Part shown: in pieces, positions 1-5,971 of the stretch
How positions within the stretch are numbered: position 1 is the stretch's first letter
Layout of the letters: every line of letters begins with the position of its first letter
From: an uncultured beta proteobacterium
GTDB taxonomy: Bacteria > Pseudomonadota > Gammaproteobacteria > Burkholderiales > Burkholderiaceae
Length of the DNA: 7,064 nt
Assembly (NCBI GenBank): GCA_903909925.1
Contig: CAIVXR010000015.1
Span: 1 to 7,064, forward strand
Direction of reading: 5' to 3'
Position numbers and translations under genes: made by a program
The notes under the pieces: generated by a model
The model's database searches: none
The model's input: only the letters and a program-made list of their open reading frames with translations
Told to the model about the DNA's origin: nothing

Positions 1-23
1 CATTAATTCATTAAACTCTCGCC
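1..23. other. Short stretch upstream of panB, no gene seen
   Basis: These bases precede the panB start. An in-frame TAA at 12-14 rules out an upstream extension of panB. There is no clear Shine-Dalgarno sequence before the ATG (the bases just upstream read ctctcgcc) and no recognisable promoter in so short a span. panB may be co-transcribed with a gene to the left, but that gene is outside the window. Confidence 0.5.
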
Positions 24-839
24 ATGGGTTACTTACAAGGCGATAAGCCAATCACTATTACTAAACTTCTCGCGATGCATGCTGAGCGAGAGAAAATTAC
101 TATGCTCACCGCATACGACGCGACCATGTCGGCTTTGTTAAATCGCTGCGGTATCGAAGTGATTTTGATTGGTGACTCATTAGGCAACGTAATTCAAGGT
201 CACTCGAGCACAACGCCAGTCACTGTTGAGCAAATGGTTTATCACACGCAATGTGTAGCTCGGGCTAATACGCATGCATTTTTGATTGCGGATCTTCCTT
301 TTGCAAGTTATGGCGATCCAGTGCAAGCACTAGATTGTGCTGCAGAACTCATGCGTGCCGGCGCCGATATGGTCAAGCTAGAAGGCGGAGATTGGCAAGC
401 AGACATCATTCAATATCTGGTTGAGCGCAGCGTTCCTGTTTGCGCACACCTAGGTCTGCTCCCGCAATCAGTTCATCTTTTAGGCGGCTATAAGGTACAA
501 GGCAAATCTAAGGATGCTGCAAGTCATATGCTCGATCAAGCGCTTGCTTGCCAAGCAGCTGGTGCACAAATGGTAGTACTTGAAGCAATTCCCTCTTCCC
601 TCGGAGAAAAAATCACTGCTGAACTTCATATTCCAACTATCGGAATCGGTGCGGGACCAGATTGCTCTGGCCAGGTATTAGTTCTGCAAGATATGCTGGG
701 TATCAGCCCAGGCAAGCCACCCAAGTTTGTTAAAGACTTTATGGATGGCCATCAATCGATCGAGGCGGCCATCAAAGCTTACGTGCGCGAAGTGAAATCC
801 GGCAAATTTCCCGGACTCGAGCATGGCTTTGCAGGCTGA
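24..839 (+). CDS. panB: 3-methyl-2-oxobutanoate hydroxymethyltransferase (ketopantoate hydroxymethyltransferase)
   Basis: PanB transfers a hydroxymethyl group from 5,10-methylenetetrahydrofolate to 2-oxoisovalerate, giving ketopantoate, the first committed step of pantothenate and CoA synthesis in the cytoplasm. The 271-residue product matches the family along its full length (E. coli PanB has 264). Visible signatures are TAYD (29-32), GDSLGNVIQGH (50-60), ADLPF (89-93), MVKLEGG (116-122), AHLGLLPQSV (141-150), GGYKVQG (154-160) and IGIGAG (206-211). By alignment with E. coli from memory, the Mg-binding Asp45 and Asp84 correspond to Asp51 and Asp90, Lys112 to Lys118, and the catalytic Glu181 to Glu187; all are present. 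The start is the first ATG after an in-frame stop at 12-14, and the next Met (residue 18) would cut into the family core. No good ribosome-binding site is visible. The gene converges on dnaJ with a 14-base gap and has no obvious intrinsic terminator. It has no evident functional link to the chaperone genes. Confidence 0.97.
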   Translation: MGYLQGDKPITITKLLAMHAEREKITMLTAYDATMSALLNRCGIEVILIGDSLGNVIQGHSSTTPVTVEQMVYHTQCVARANTHAFLIADLPFASYGDPVQALDCAAELMRAGADMVKLEGGDWQADIIQYLVERSVPVCAHLGLLPQSVHLLGGYKVQGKSKDAASHMLDQALACQAAGAQMVVLEAIPSSLGEKITAELHIPTIGIGAGPDCSGQVLVLQDMLGISPGKPPKFVKDFMDGHQSIEAAIKAYVREVKSGKFPGLEHGFAG

Positions 840-853
840 TTCCCCGTAAGCTT

Positions 854-1990
854 TTAACTAAAGAAGCTCTTTACACCATCAAACCAGCCCTTTTGCTGTG
901 GGCTGTGTTTATCACCACCAGATTTCAGGCTCTCATCAAACTGTGTAAGCAATTTTTTCTGCTCATCCGTTAACTTCACTGGTGTCTCAAGCAAGACATG
1001 TACAAAAAGATCGCCCACTAATGTAGAGCGCAGTCCTTTAATGCCTTTATTGCGTAGACGGAATGTTTTACCAGTTTGCGTACCTTCAGGAATTGGAAAC
1101 TCAACCCGACCAGATAAAGTGGGGACTTCGATTTGACCGCCGATTGTTGCAGTCGCAAACGAGATCGGCATTTGTACATGCAAGTCACTGCCATCACGCT
1201 CAAATACTGGGTGTGGCTTCACGCGAACTTCTACGTAGAGATCACCAGAGGGTCCGCCATTGATACCCGGCTCACCATTACCAACTGAACGCACACGCAT
1301 ACCATCATCAATACCCGCTGGAATTTTGATTTCTAGAGTTTTTTGTTCTTTGTGCTTACCGCTACCGTGGCAAGTTTTGCAAGGCTTCGGAATGTACTCC
1401 CCTGTACCGCGGCACTTAGGGCAAGTCTGCTGCATAGAGAAGAAACCTTGTTGCACACGCACTTGACCATGGCCATCGCAGGTAGAGCATTTTTCTGCTT
1501 TGCTTCCTGGTTCTGCGCCTGTTCCATGACAGGGTTGACAATTACTCCAGCTCGGTACTCGAATTTGGGTTATGTAACCCTCGGCCGCCTGCTCAAGAGT
1601 GATATCCATGTTGTAGCGCAGGTCAGCGCCTTTGTAGACTTGCGGACCAGAATGGCGCCCACCTCCTTGACCAAAGATATCGCCAAAGATATCTCCAAAA
1701 GCATCGGCAAATCCGCCGCCGCCAAAACCACCACCGCCAAAGCCACCGCCCATTGAGGGGTCTACACCAGCATGGCCGTATTGATCGTAAGCTGCACGCT
1801 TATTAGGATCAGTAAGTGTTTCGTAGGCCTCTTTGGCCTCCTTAAATTGGGCTTCAGCCGTTTTGCTATCAGGATTGCGATCCGGATGATGTTTCATTGC
1901 CAATTTACGATAGGCTTTTTTTAGCTCTTCATCACTGGCACCCTTGGCTACACCAAGTACTTCATAAAAATCGCGTTTACTTTTAGGCAC
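854..1990 (-). CDS. dnaJ: Chaperone protein DnaJ (Hsp40 co-chaperone of DnaK)
   Basis: DnaJ binds unfolded protein, passes it to DnaK and stimulates DnaK ATPase activity. The 378-residue protein is a complete class I (type A) J-protein. The J domain covers about residues 6-71 with the DnaK-contacting HPD motif at 35-37. A Gly/Phe-rich linker at about 78-112 contains three GGG(G)F units and GDIFGDIFG. The zinc-binding region at about 151-211 has four CxxCxGxG repeats (Cys pairs 151/154, 168/171, 190/193, 204/207). C-terminal substrate-binding and dimerisation domains run from about 215 to 345. The start codon is GTG at 1988-1990. It is supported by a good Shine-Dalgarno sequence about 8 bases upstream and by alignment of the J domain a few residues in. 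The gene lies 113 bases downstream of dnaK on the same strand with a strong hairpin between them. No intrinsic terminator is evident after the TAA, which sits 14 bases from the end of convergent panB. Confidence 0.98.
   Translation of the reverse strand: MPKSKRDFYEVLGVAKGASDEELKKAYRKLAMKHHPDRNPDSKTAEAQFKEAKEAYETLTDPNKRAAYDQYGHAGVDPSMGGGFGGGGFGGGGFADAFGDIFGDIFGQGGGRHSGPQVYKGADLRYNMDITLEQAAEGYITQIRVPSWSNCQPCHGTGAEPGSKAEKCSTCDGHGQVRVQQGFFSMQQTCPKCRGTGEYIPKPCKTCHGSGKHKEQKTLEIKIPAGIDDGMRVRSVGNGEPGINGGPSGDLYVEVRVKPHPVFERDGSDLHVQMPISFATATIGGQIEVPTLSGRVEFPIPEGTQTGKTFRLRNKGIKGLRSTLVGDLFVHVLLETPVKLTDEQKKLLTQFDESLKSGGDKHSPQQKGWFDGVKSFFS
1670..1750 (-). repeat. Short in-frame tandem repeats encoding the DnaJ Gly/Phe linker
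   Basis: Two imperfect coding repeats make up the DnaJ linker. At 1671-1694 a 12-base unit (ccaaagatatc plus g or t on the + strand) occurs twice in tandem and encodes GDIFGDIF. At 1709-1750 GC-rich units near 15 bases encode GGG(G)F three times. Gly/Phe-rich linkers are normal in DnaJ. The near-identical 12-base units could allow slippage of four residues without breaking the frame. Confidence 0.7.
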
Positions 1991-1996
1991 GGCCTA

Positions 1997-2004
1997 TTCC
2001 TCTC
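1997..2004 (-). promoter_or_regulatory. Ribosome-binding site that fixes the GTG start of dnaJ
   Basis: On the minus strand these bases read GAGAGGAA, a strong Shine-Dalgarno match. The AGAGG core lies 8 bases before the GTG at 1990-1988. This placement supports the GTG start, and no in-frame ATG offers a better alternative. Confidence 0.75.
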
Positions 2005-2019
2005 AACAACCTGAATGAC

Positions 2020-2044
2020 ACAAGTCGGCACGTGGCCGACTTGT
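2020..2044 (-). other. Intercistronic hairpin between dnaK and dnaJ
   Basis: The arms 2020-2029 (acaagtcggc) and 2035-2044 (gccgacttgt) are perfect reverse complements. They form a 10-base-pair stem with a 5-base loop (acgtg). Neither strand has a run of T after the stem, so it does not look like a standard intrinsic terminator. It lies 59 bases after the dnaK stop and 29 bases before the dnaJ start. It may act as an mRNA stabiliser, a processing site or a weak attenuator that lowers DnaJ output relative to DnaK. The structure is seen directly; the role is inferred. Confidence 0.7.
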
Positions 2045-2103
2045 TATTTAAGTACATCAAAACTACGTTAATGATTACGTCTTTTGAATATTAAATGACT
2101 TAA

Positions 2104-4038
2104 TTATTTCTTGTCATCAACCTCTTTAAAGTCGGCATCAACGACATCAGCATCCGGTGCTGCACCAGGAGCGCCACCGGCAGGAGCTGCGCCAGCAGCA
2201 GCGCCTGCCTTCGCTTGCTCAGCAGCCATGACTTTCTCGCCTAACTTCTGACTTGCTTTACCCAAGGCTTCAGTCTTTGCCAAAATCGCTTCTTTGTCAC
2301 TACCCTTGATTGCTTCATCTAACTCTTTAAGGGCAGTTTCAATCGCCTCTTTTTCGGAAGCTTCTAAGCTAGCACCATGCTCTTCCAAAGCCTTCTTAGT
2401 GGAGTGAGCTAAAGCATCAGCAGTATTTCGAGCAGTTACTAGCTCGAGTACTTTCTTATCTTCAGCAGCATTGGCTTCAGCATCTTTAACCATGCGCACA
2501 ATTTCTTCTTCAGTCAAACCAGAGTTAGCCTTAATGGTGATCTTGTTCTCTTTACCAGTAGTTTTGTCTTTAGCAGTGACATGCAAAATACCGTTAGCAT
2601 CAATATCAAAGGTCACTTCAATTTGCGGCATACCGCGTTGTGCTGGGGCAATACCTTCGAGATTAAATTCACCGAGCAACTTATTTGCTGCAGCCATCTC
2701 GCGCTCACCTTGGAAGCACTTAATGGTTACCGCAGGCTGGTTATCTTCCGCAGTCGAGTAAACCTGAGAATGCTTGGTAGGAATCGTTGTATTTTTCGGA
2801 ATCATCTTAGTCATCACGCCACCAAGAGTTTCAATACCCAATGACAAGGGGGTAACGTCTAAGAGTAATACGTCTTTGCGATCACCTGACAAGACCGATC
2901 CTTGAATTGCAGCACCAACAGCAACTGCTTCATCAGGATTAACGTCTTTACGTGGCTCTTTACCAAAGATTTCTTTTACTTTGTCCTGAACCGCAGGCAT
3001 CCGAGTTTGACCGCCAACCAAAATGACGTCATCAATATCGGAAGTGCTCACACCAGCATCTTTAATCGCCGTTAAGCAAGGGCCTGCTGTGCGTTTGATC
3101 AACTCCTCTACCAATGATTCTAATTTGGCACGGGTCAGTTTCAAGTTCAAATGCTTAGGACCGCTAGCGTCAGCTGTCACATAAGGTAGGTTAATTTCGG
3201 TTTGTTGCGCAGAGGACAATTCGATCTTAGCTTTTTCTGCAGCATCTTTCAAACGCTGAAGTGCTAATACGTCTTTGCTCAAATCTACGCCTTGCTCTTT
3301 CTTAAACTCAGCAATGATCCAATCAATGATGCGTTGGTCAAAGTCTTCACCACCCAAGAAAGTGTCACCGTTCGTAGAGAGCACTTCGAATTGCTTCTCG
3401 CCATCTACGTTTGCAATTTCAATGATGGATACGTCAAATGTTCCACCACCTAAGTCATACACGGCGATCTTACGATCTACTTTGTCTTGTTTATCCAGGC
3501 CAAATGCCAATGCTGCTGCAGTAGGCTCATTAATAATGCGCTTGACATCTAAACCAGCAATACGACCAGCGTCTTTAGTTGCCTGACGTTGGCTGTCGTT
3601 GAAGTAAGCAGGCACAGTAATTACTGCCTCCGTTACCTCTTCACCAAGATAGTCTTCGGCAGTCTTTTTCATCTTGCGCAAAATTTCAGCAGAGACTTGT
3701 TGTGGTGCCATTTTCTTATCACGTGCCTGTACCCAAGCGTCACCGTTTTCTGCTTGAATAATTGCATAAGGCATGAGGCCAATATCTTTTTGCACTTCAG
3801 GATCTGTAAACTTGCGACCCATCAAACGCTTCACTGCGTAGATAGTATTTTTAGGATTCGTCACTGATTGGCGTTTTGCTGGTGCACCAACCAATACTTC
3901 GCCATCTTCAACGTAAGCGATGATCGATGGAGTTGTACGACCACCTTCTGCGTTCTCGACAACTTTAGGCGCATTGTTTTCAACGACTGAAACGCACGAG
4001 TTAGTGGTTCCTAAGTCAATTCCGATAATCTTTCCCAT
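2104..4038 (-). CDS. dnaK: Molecular chaperone DnaK (Hsp70)
   Basis: DnaK is the ATP-dependent Hsp70 chaperone that binds exposed hydrophobic segments of client proteins, working with DnaJ and GrpE in the cytoplasm. The 644-residue protein is full length (E. coli has 638). All three Hsp70 signatures are present in the nucleotide-binding domain: IDLGTTNS (7-14), DLGGGTFDVSII (195-206) and VILVGGQTRMPAVQ (338-351). Thr200 in GGGTFD matches the autophosphorylated Thr199 of E. coli. The interdomain linker VLLLDVTP lies at 390-397, the beta substrate-binding domain at about 398-505 and the helical lid at about 510-608. A disordered Ala/Gly/Pro-rich segment follows at about 607-629, and the acidic tail ends in EVDDKK, close to E. 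coli EEVKDKK. The ATG start has a GGAG Shine-Dalgarno 5 bases upstream. A sigma-32-type promoter lies directly upstream, beyond a terminator closing grpE, so dnaK appears to be transcribed largely on its own start, with dnaJ downstream. Confidence 0.99.
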   Translation of the reverse strand: MGKIIGIDLGTTNSCVSVVENNAPKVVENAEGGRTTPSIIAYVEDGEVLVGAPAKRQSVTNPKNTIYAVKRLMGRKFTDPEVQKDIGLMPYAIIQAENGDAWVQARDKKMAPQQVSAEILRKMKKTAEDYLGEEVTEAVITVPAYFNDSQRQATKDAGRIAGLDVKRIINEPTAAALAFGLDKQDKVDRKIAVYDLGGGTFDVSIIEIANVDGEKQFEVLSTNGDTFLGGEDFDQRIIDWIIAEFKKEQGVDLSKDVLALQRLKDAAEKAKIELSSAQQTEINLPYVTADASGPKHLNLKLTRAKLESLVEELIKRTAGPCLTAIKDAGVSTSDIDDVILVGGQTRMPAVQDKVKEIFGKEPRKDVNPDEAVAVGAAIQGSVLSGDRKDVLLLDVTPLSLGIETLGGVMTKMIPKNTTIPTKHSQVYSTAEDNQPAVTIKCFQGEREMAAANKLLGEFNLEGIAPAQRGMPQIEVTFDIDANGILHVTAKDKTTGKENKITIKANSGLTEEEIVRMVKDAEANAAEDKKVLELVTARNTADALAHSTKKALEEHGASLEASEKEAIETALKELDEAIKGSDKEAILAKTEALGKASQKLGEKVMAAEQAKAGAAAGAAPAGGAPGAAPDADVVDADFKEVDDKK

Positions 4039-4115
4039 AATGACTCCAAAAAATTAAGTTACTTTGTTGTACTTCTAAGGTGTTTTCGGCAATAACTACC
4101 GTAAATATTCCAATA
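4039..4115 (-). other. Predicted dnaK mRNA leader
   Basis: This is the expected 5' untranslated region of about 75 bases, if transcription starts 6-8 bases after the -10 box ending at 4122. It holds a small hairpin at 4087-4101 (5 pairs including one G-U, 5-base loop). Nearer the start codon, bases reading GUAACUU on the mRNA can pair weakly with parts of GGAGUCAUUAU, covering the ribosome-binding site and start codon. The start site is predicted, not known, and the second structure is weak. Confidence 0.4.
4043..4047 (-). promoter_or_regulatory. Ribosome-binding site of dnaK
   Basis: The minus strand reads GGAGT here, following a run of T. GGAG lies 5 bases before the ATG at 4038-4036. It supports the annotated start, which also matches the universal Hsp70 N-terminus. 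Confidence 0.7.
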
Positions 4116-4121
4116 CCCAGT

Positions 4122-4151
4122 AAATGGGGTCTAAAAAGACAAATTCAAGGG
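4122..4151 (-). promoter_or_regulatory. Sigma-32 (RpoH) type heat-shock promoter of dnaK
   Basis: On the minus strand a -35 box CTTGAAT (4149-4143, preceded by GCC) is followed by a 13-base spacer and a -10 box CCCCATTT (4129-4122). The E. coli RpoH consensus is CTTGAAA, an 11-16 base spacer, then CCCCATNT. This site has one mismatch in the -35 box and none in the -10 box. It lies about 84 bases upstream of the dnaK ATG, immediately after the terminator of grpE. Confidence 0.85.
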
Positions 4152-4161
4152 CTGAAATAGC

Positions 4162-4186
4162 AAAAAAGGCAGAAATCTGCCTTTTT
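4162..4186 (-). terminator. Intrinsic terminator after grpE
   Basis: The sequences 4163-4172 and 4177-4186 form a perfect 10-base-pair stem (aaaaaggcag and ctgccttttt on the + strand) around a 4-base loop. On the minus strand the stem ends in a run of six T. It begins 38 bases after the grpE stop codon and would end the grpE transcript just before the dnaK promoter. The A and T tracts on both sides could let it work in either direction, but no plus-strand gene lies close by. Confidence 0.85.
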
Positions 4187-4224
4187 GATACTTTTTTTGA
4201 GGTTTTGAGCCTGAATGATTGAGT

Positions 4225-4773
4225 TTATTTAGGGGCGCTCACTGTCACCAAAGCAGGTCTAAGCACCCGGTCAGCGACGGTATAGCCCCGCTGCAATACA
4301 GAAACCACGGTATTGGCTTCTTGCTCAGATGGCACCGAGGCAATTGCCTGGTGATGGTGCGGATCAAACTTATCACCGACTACAGGATTAATTTCAGTCA
4401 TGCGGCCTTTATCAAAAGCAGATAACAACTGCTTGAGCGTAATTTCTAAGCCCTCTTTAAAAGCCTTAGCATCACCAGTTTGTGTGCCCAAAGCTGCATA
4501 CAGGCTATCGGTCACTGGCACTAAATGTTCTGCAAAGCTCTCAATCGCAAACTTATGCGCCTTAGCAATATCCTCAACAGCGCGGCGACGAATATTTTCA
4601 CCTTCGGCCTTAGCGCGCAAGAAATTATCTTCTAATTCGCTAATCTTTTGATTAAGTTCTGCAATCTCTTCCTCTGGGGTTTTTATAGCCGCAGGTTCAG
4701 AAACTGCTTCAGATGGAGTCTGCGCCGGGGAATTTTCTTGCTCTGGATTAGGGTGCTGATTTTCTTGTGTCAT
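4225..4773 (-). CDS. grpE: Nucleotide exchange factor GrpE (Hsp70 cofactor)
   Basis: GrpE dimers release ADP from DnaK so the chaperone can bind fresh ATP and let its client go. The protein has 182 residues, a normal length. Residues 1-35 are polar, acidic and probably disordered. A long coiled-coil dimerisation helix runs from about 33 to 95 (EEEIAELNQKISELEDNFL and onward). The C-terminal beta domain that contacts DnaK carries the family signature: FDPHHHQAI (136-144), then VLQRGYTVADRVLRPALV (159-176). The ATG at 4773 is the only start that fits the frame; its Shine-Dalgarno is weak (GAATGAG upstream). A sigma-32-type promoter lies about 53 bases upstream, overlapping the end of hemH, and an intrinsic terminator follows the gene. 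grpE is therefore probably expressed from its own heat-shock promoter, with possible read-through from hrcA-hemH. Confidence 0.98.
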   Translation of the reverse strand: MTQENQHPNPEQENSPAQTPSEAVSEPAAIKTPEEEIAELNQKISELEDNFLRAKAEGENIRRRAVEDIAKAHKFAIESFAEHLVPVTDSLYAALGTQTGDAKAFKEGLEITLKQLLSAFDKGRMTEINPVVGDKFDPHHHQAIASVPSEQEANTVVSVLQRGYTVADRVLRPALVTVSAPK

Positions 4774-4825
4774 GGAAGCTCATTCACTTTTCTGTATTTT
4801 GCTCTACGTAAGGCTAGTGCTCTTT

Positions 4826-4856
4826 AATATTGGGGCATTTTATTAAATTTCAAGCC
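4826..4856 (-). promoter_or_regulatory. Sigma-32 (RpoH) type heat-shock promoter of grpE, overlapping the hemH stop
   Basis: On the minus strand GGCTTGAAA (4856-4848) contains a perfect RpoH -35 box, CTTGAAA. A 12-base spacer follows, then CCCCAATATT (4835-4826), which resembles the -10 consensus CCCCATNT. The TGA inside CTTGAAA is the hemH stop codon, so the -35 box is shared with the end of the hemH reading frame. Transcription would start near 4819, leaving a leader of about 45 bases before grpE. Confidence 0.8.
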
Positions 4857-5944
4857 TGAATTTTTTCAGCCAAGTCTGCCCTTGCGGCACGCTGAGCCAA
4901 ATCTTCTTTAGATTCAACTCCCAAAGTCCATCCAAGCAAGTGCTGATAAGCTATATCACGCAGGGCATCGATCCATTTTGGATTACTATTTAAGCAAGGA
5001 ATATAACGGTAGTCTTTGCCACCATGATCAAGGAAGATTTCCTTTGCTTCCATGCCAATCTCTTCTAAGGTTTCCAAACAGTCTGCCGGAAATCCTGGGC
5101 AAAAAATATCTACTCGAGAGCAACCTTCTTTTGCTAGCTTCTCAATCGTTGGAGCGGTGTAGGGCTTTAACCATTCCGCTTTACCAAACCGAGACTGGAA
5201 AGTGACAATATATTGTCCTGACTCTAAACCTAAAGCCTCACCAAGTAAGCGACCTGTTTTCAGGCACTCGCAGTGATAAGGGTCGCCTTGCATCAAATTG
5301 CGTTTAGGTAAACCATGAAATGACATCACTAGGCGATCACCTTTTGCAAAATCTGGAATGCCATCTTTATCCCAAGCGCTTAGAACCTGATCACGAAGTG
5401 CAGCAATATAAGCTGGGTTGTCATGGTAGTGCTTGACTAAGCGCAGCTCAGGCTGATTTCTCCAAGTGCATAGAACACGAAAGACTTCATCAAAGCTAGA
5501 TGCCGTAGTAGTCGCCGAATACTGTGGATACAAGGGTAAGAGCAGTAAACGCTCCATGCCCTGCCCCTTAAGACCCTCCAAGACCTCCTGGATAGAAGGC
5601 TTGCCATAGCGCATTGCCAGATCTACTAAAACAGTATGCCCCTCATTGGCAAATTTCTCGCTCAGTTCCTTGGCTTGCAAACGAGAATAGTGCATCAGAG
5701 GTGAGCCTAATTGTGGCAACCAAATAGATGCATATTTTTTTGATGAAGTATTGCTACGGATCGGTAGAATGATGACATTCAAAATGAACCGCCAGATAAA
5801 GCGCGGAATTTCTACAACGCGAGGGTCAGAGAGAAATTCTTTTAAATAAGCTCTCACTGCCTTTGGAGTTGGCGCAGATGGCGTGCCTAAGTTCAGCAGC
5901 AGTACTGCTGTCTTAGTAACTCGTAGGTGTGGGTTTTGATTCAA
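4850..5944 (-). CDS. hemH: Ferrochelatase (protoheme ferro-lyase)
   Basis: HemH inserts ferrous iron into protoporphyrin IX, the last step of protoheme synthesis. The 364-residue protein matches the bacterial family throughout: LLLNLGTP (15-22), LKEFLSDPRVVEIP (34-47), GSPL (80-83), RYGKPSI (112-118), LLPLYPQYS (135-143), MSFHGLP (207-213), CHECLKTG-type YHCECLKTG (223-231), TFQSRFG (248-254) and FCPGFPADCLETLEEI (281-296). The metal and catalytic pair His194 and Glu264 of E. coli correspond to His210 and Glu291. A hydrophobic stretch at about 49-62 could touch the membrane. About 25 charged, Ala-rich residues (340-364) extend past the core. The start appears to be TTG at 5944-5942: an in-frame TAA sits only 9 bases upstream, and the next Met is residue 84, inside the core. 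The gene begins 27 bases after hrcA ends, suggesting co-transcription. Pairing hrcA with hemH is common in Burkholderiales and has no clear functional reason. Confidence 0.96.
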   Translation of the reverse strand: MNQNPHLRVTKTAVLLLNLGTPSAPTPKAVRAYLKEFLSDPRVVEIPRFIWRFILNVIILPIRSNTSSKKYASIWLPQLGSPLMHYSRLQAKELSEKFANEGHTVLVDLAMRYGKPSIQEVLEGLKGQGMERLLLLPLYPQYSATTTASSFDEVFRVLCTWRNQPELRLVKHYHDNPAYIAALRDQVLSAWDKDGIPDFAKGDRLVMSFHGLPKRNLMQGDPYHCECLKTGRLLGEALGLESGQYIVTFQSRFGKAEWLKPYTAPTIEKLAKEGCSRVDIFCPGFPADCLETLEEIGMEAKEIFLDHGGKDYRYIPCLNSNPKWIDALRDIAYQHLLGWTLGVESKEDLAQRAARADLAEKIQA

Positions 5945-5971
5945 AATAATTTATCTCTAATGAATAGATTT

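Noticed and set aside
885..905. Hairpin CAGCCC/GGGCTG just past panB, considered as its terminator
   Set aside because: It lies inside the dnaJ coding region, has only six pairs with a 9-base loop, and is followed by tgtttatc rather than a T run.
1343..1756. A 137-codon open frame on the plus strand opposite dnaJ
   Set aside because: It lies wholly antisense to a complete, well-conserved gene, has a composition dictated by the Gly-rich and Cys-rich coding strand, and resembles no family.
3275..3586. A 103-codon open frame opposite dnaK, with similar ones at 2471-2761 and 3589-3867
   Set aside because: Long antisense frames opposite dnaK are a familiar codon-bias artefact. None has a ribosome-binding site or recognisable domain.
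4811..4822. GAGCACTAGCC on the minus strand, considered as a CIRCE half-site before grpE
   Set aside because: It differs from both TTAGCACTC and GAGTGCTAA at several positions and has no matching second arm at the right distance.
5897..5910. Perfect 14-base palindrome cagcagtactgctg
   Set aside because: It falls within the hemH codons for a Leu-rich strand of the conserved LLLNLG motif and is explained by repeated CTG codons.
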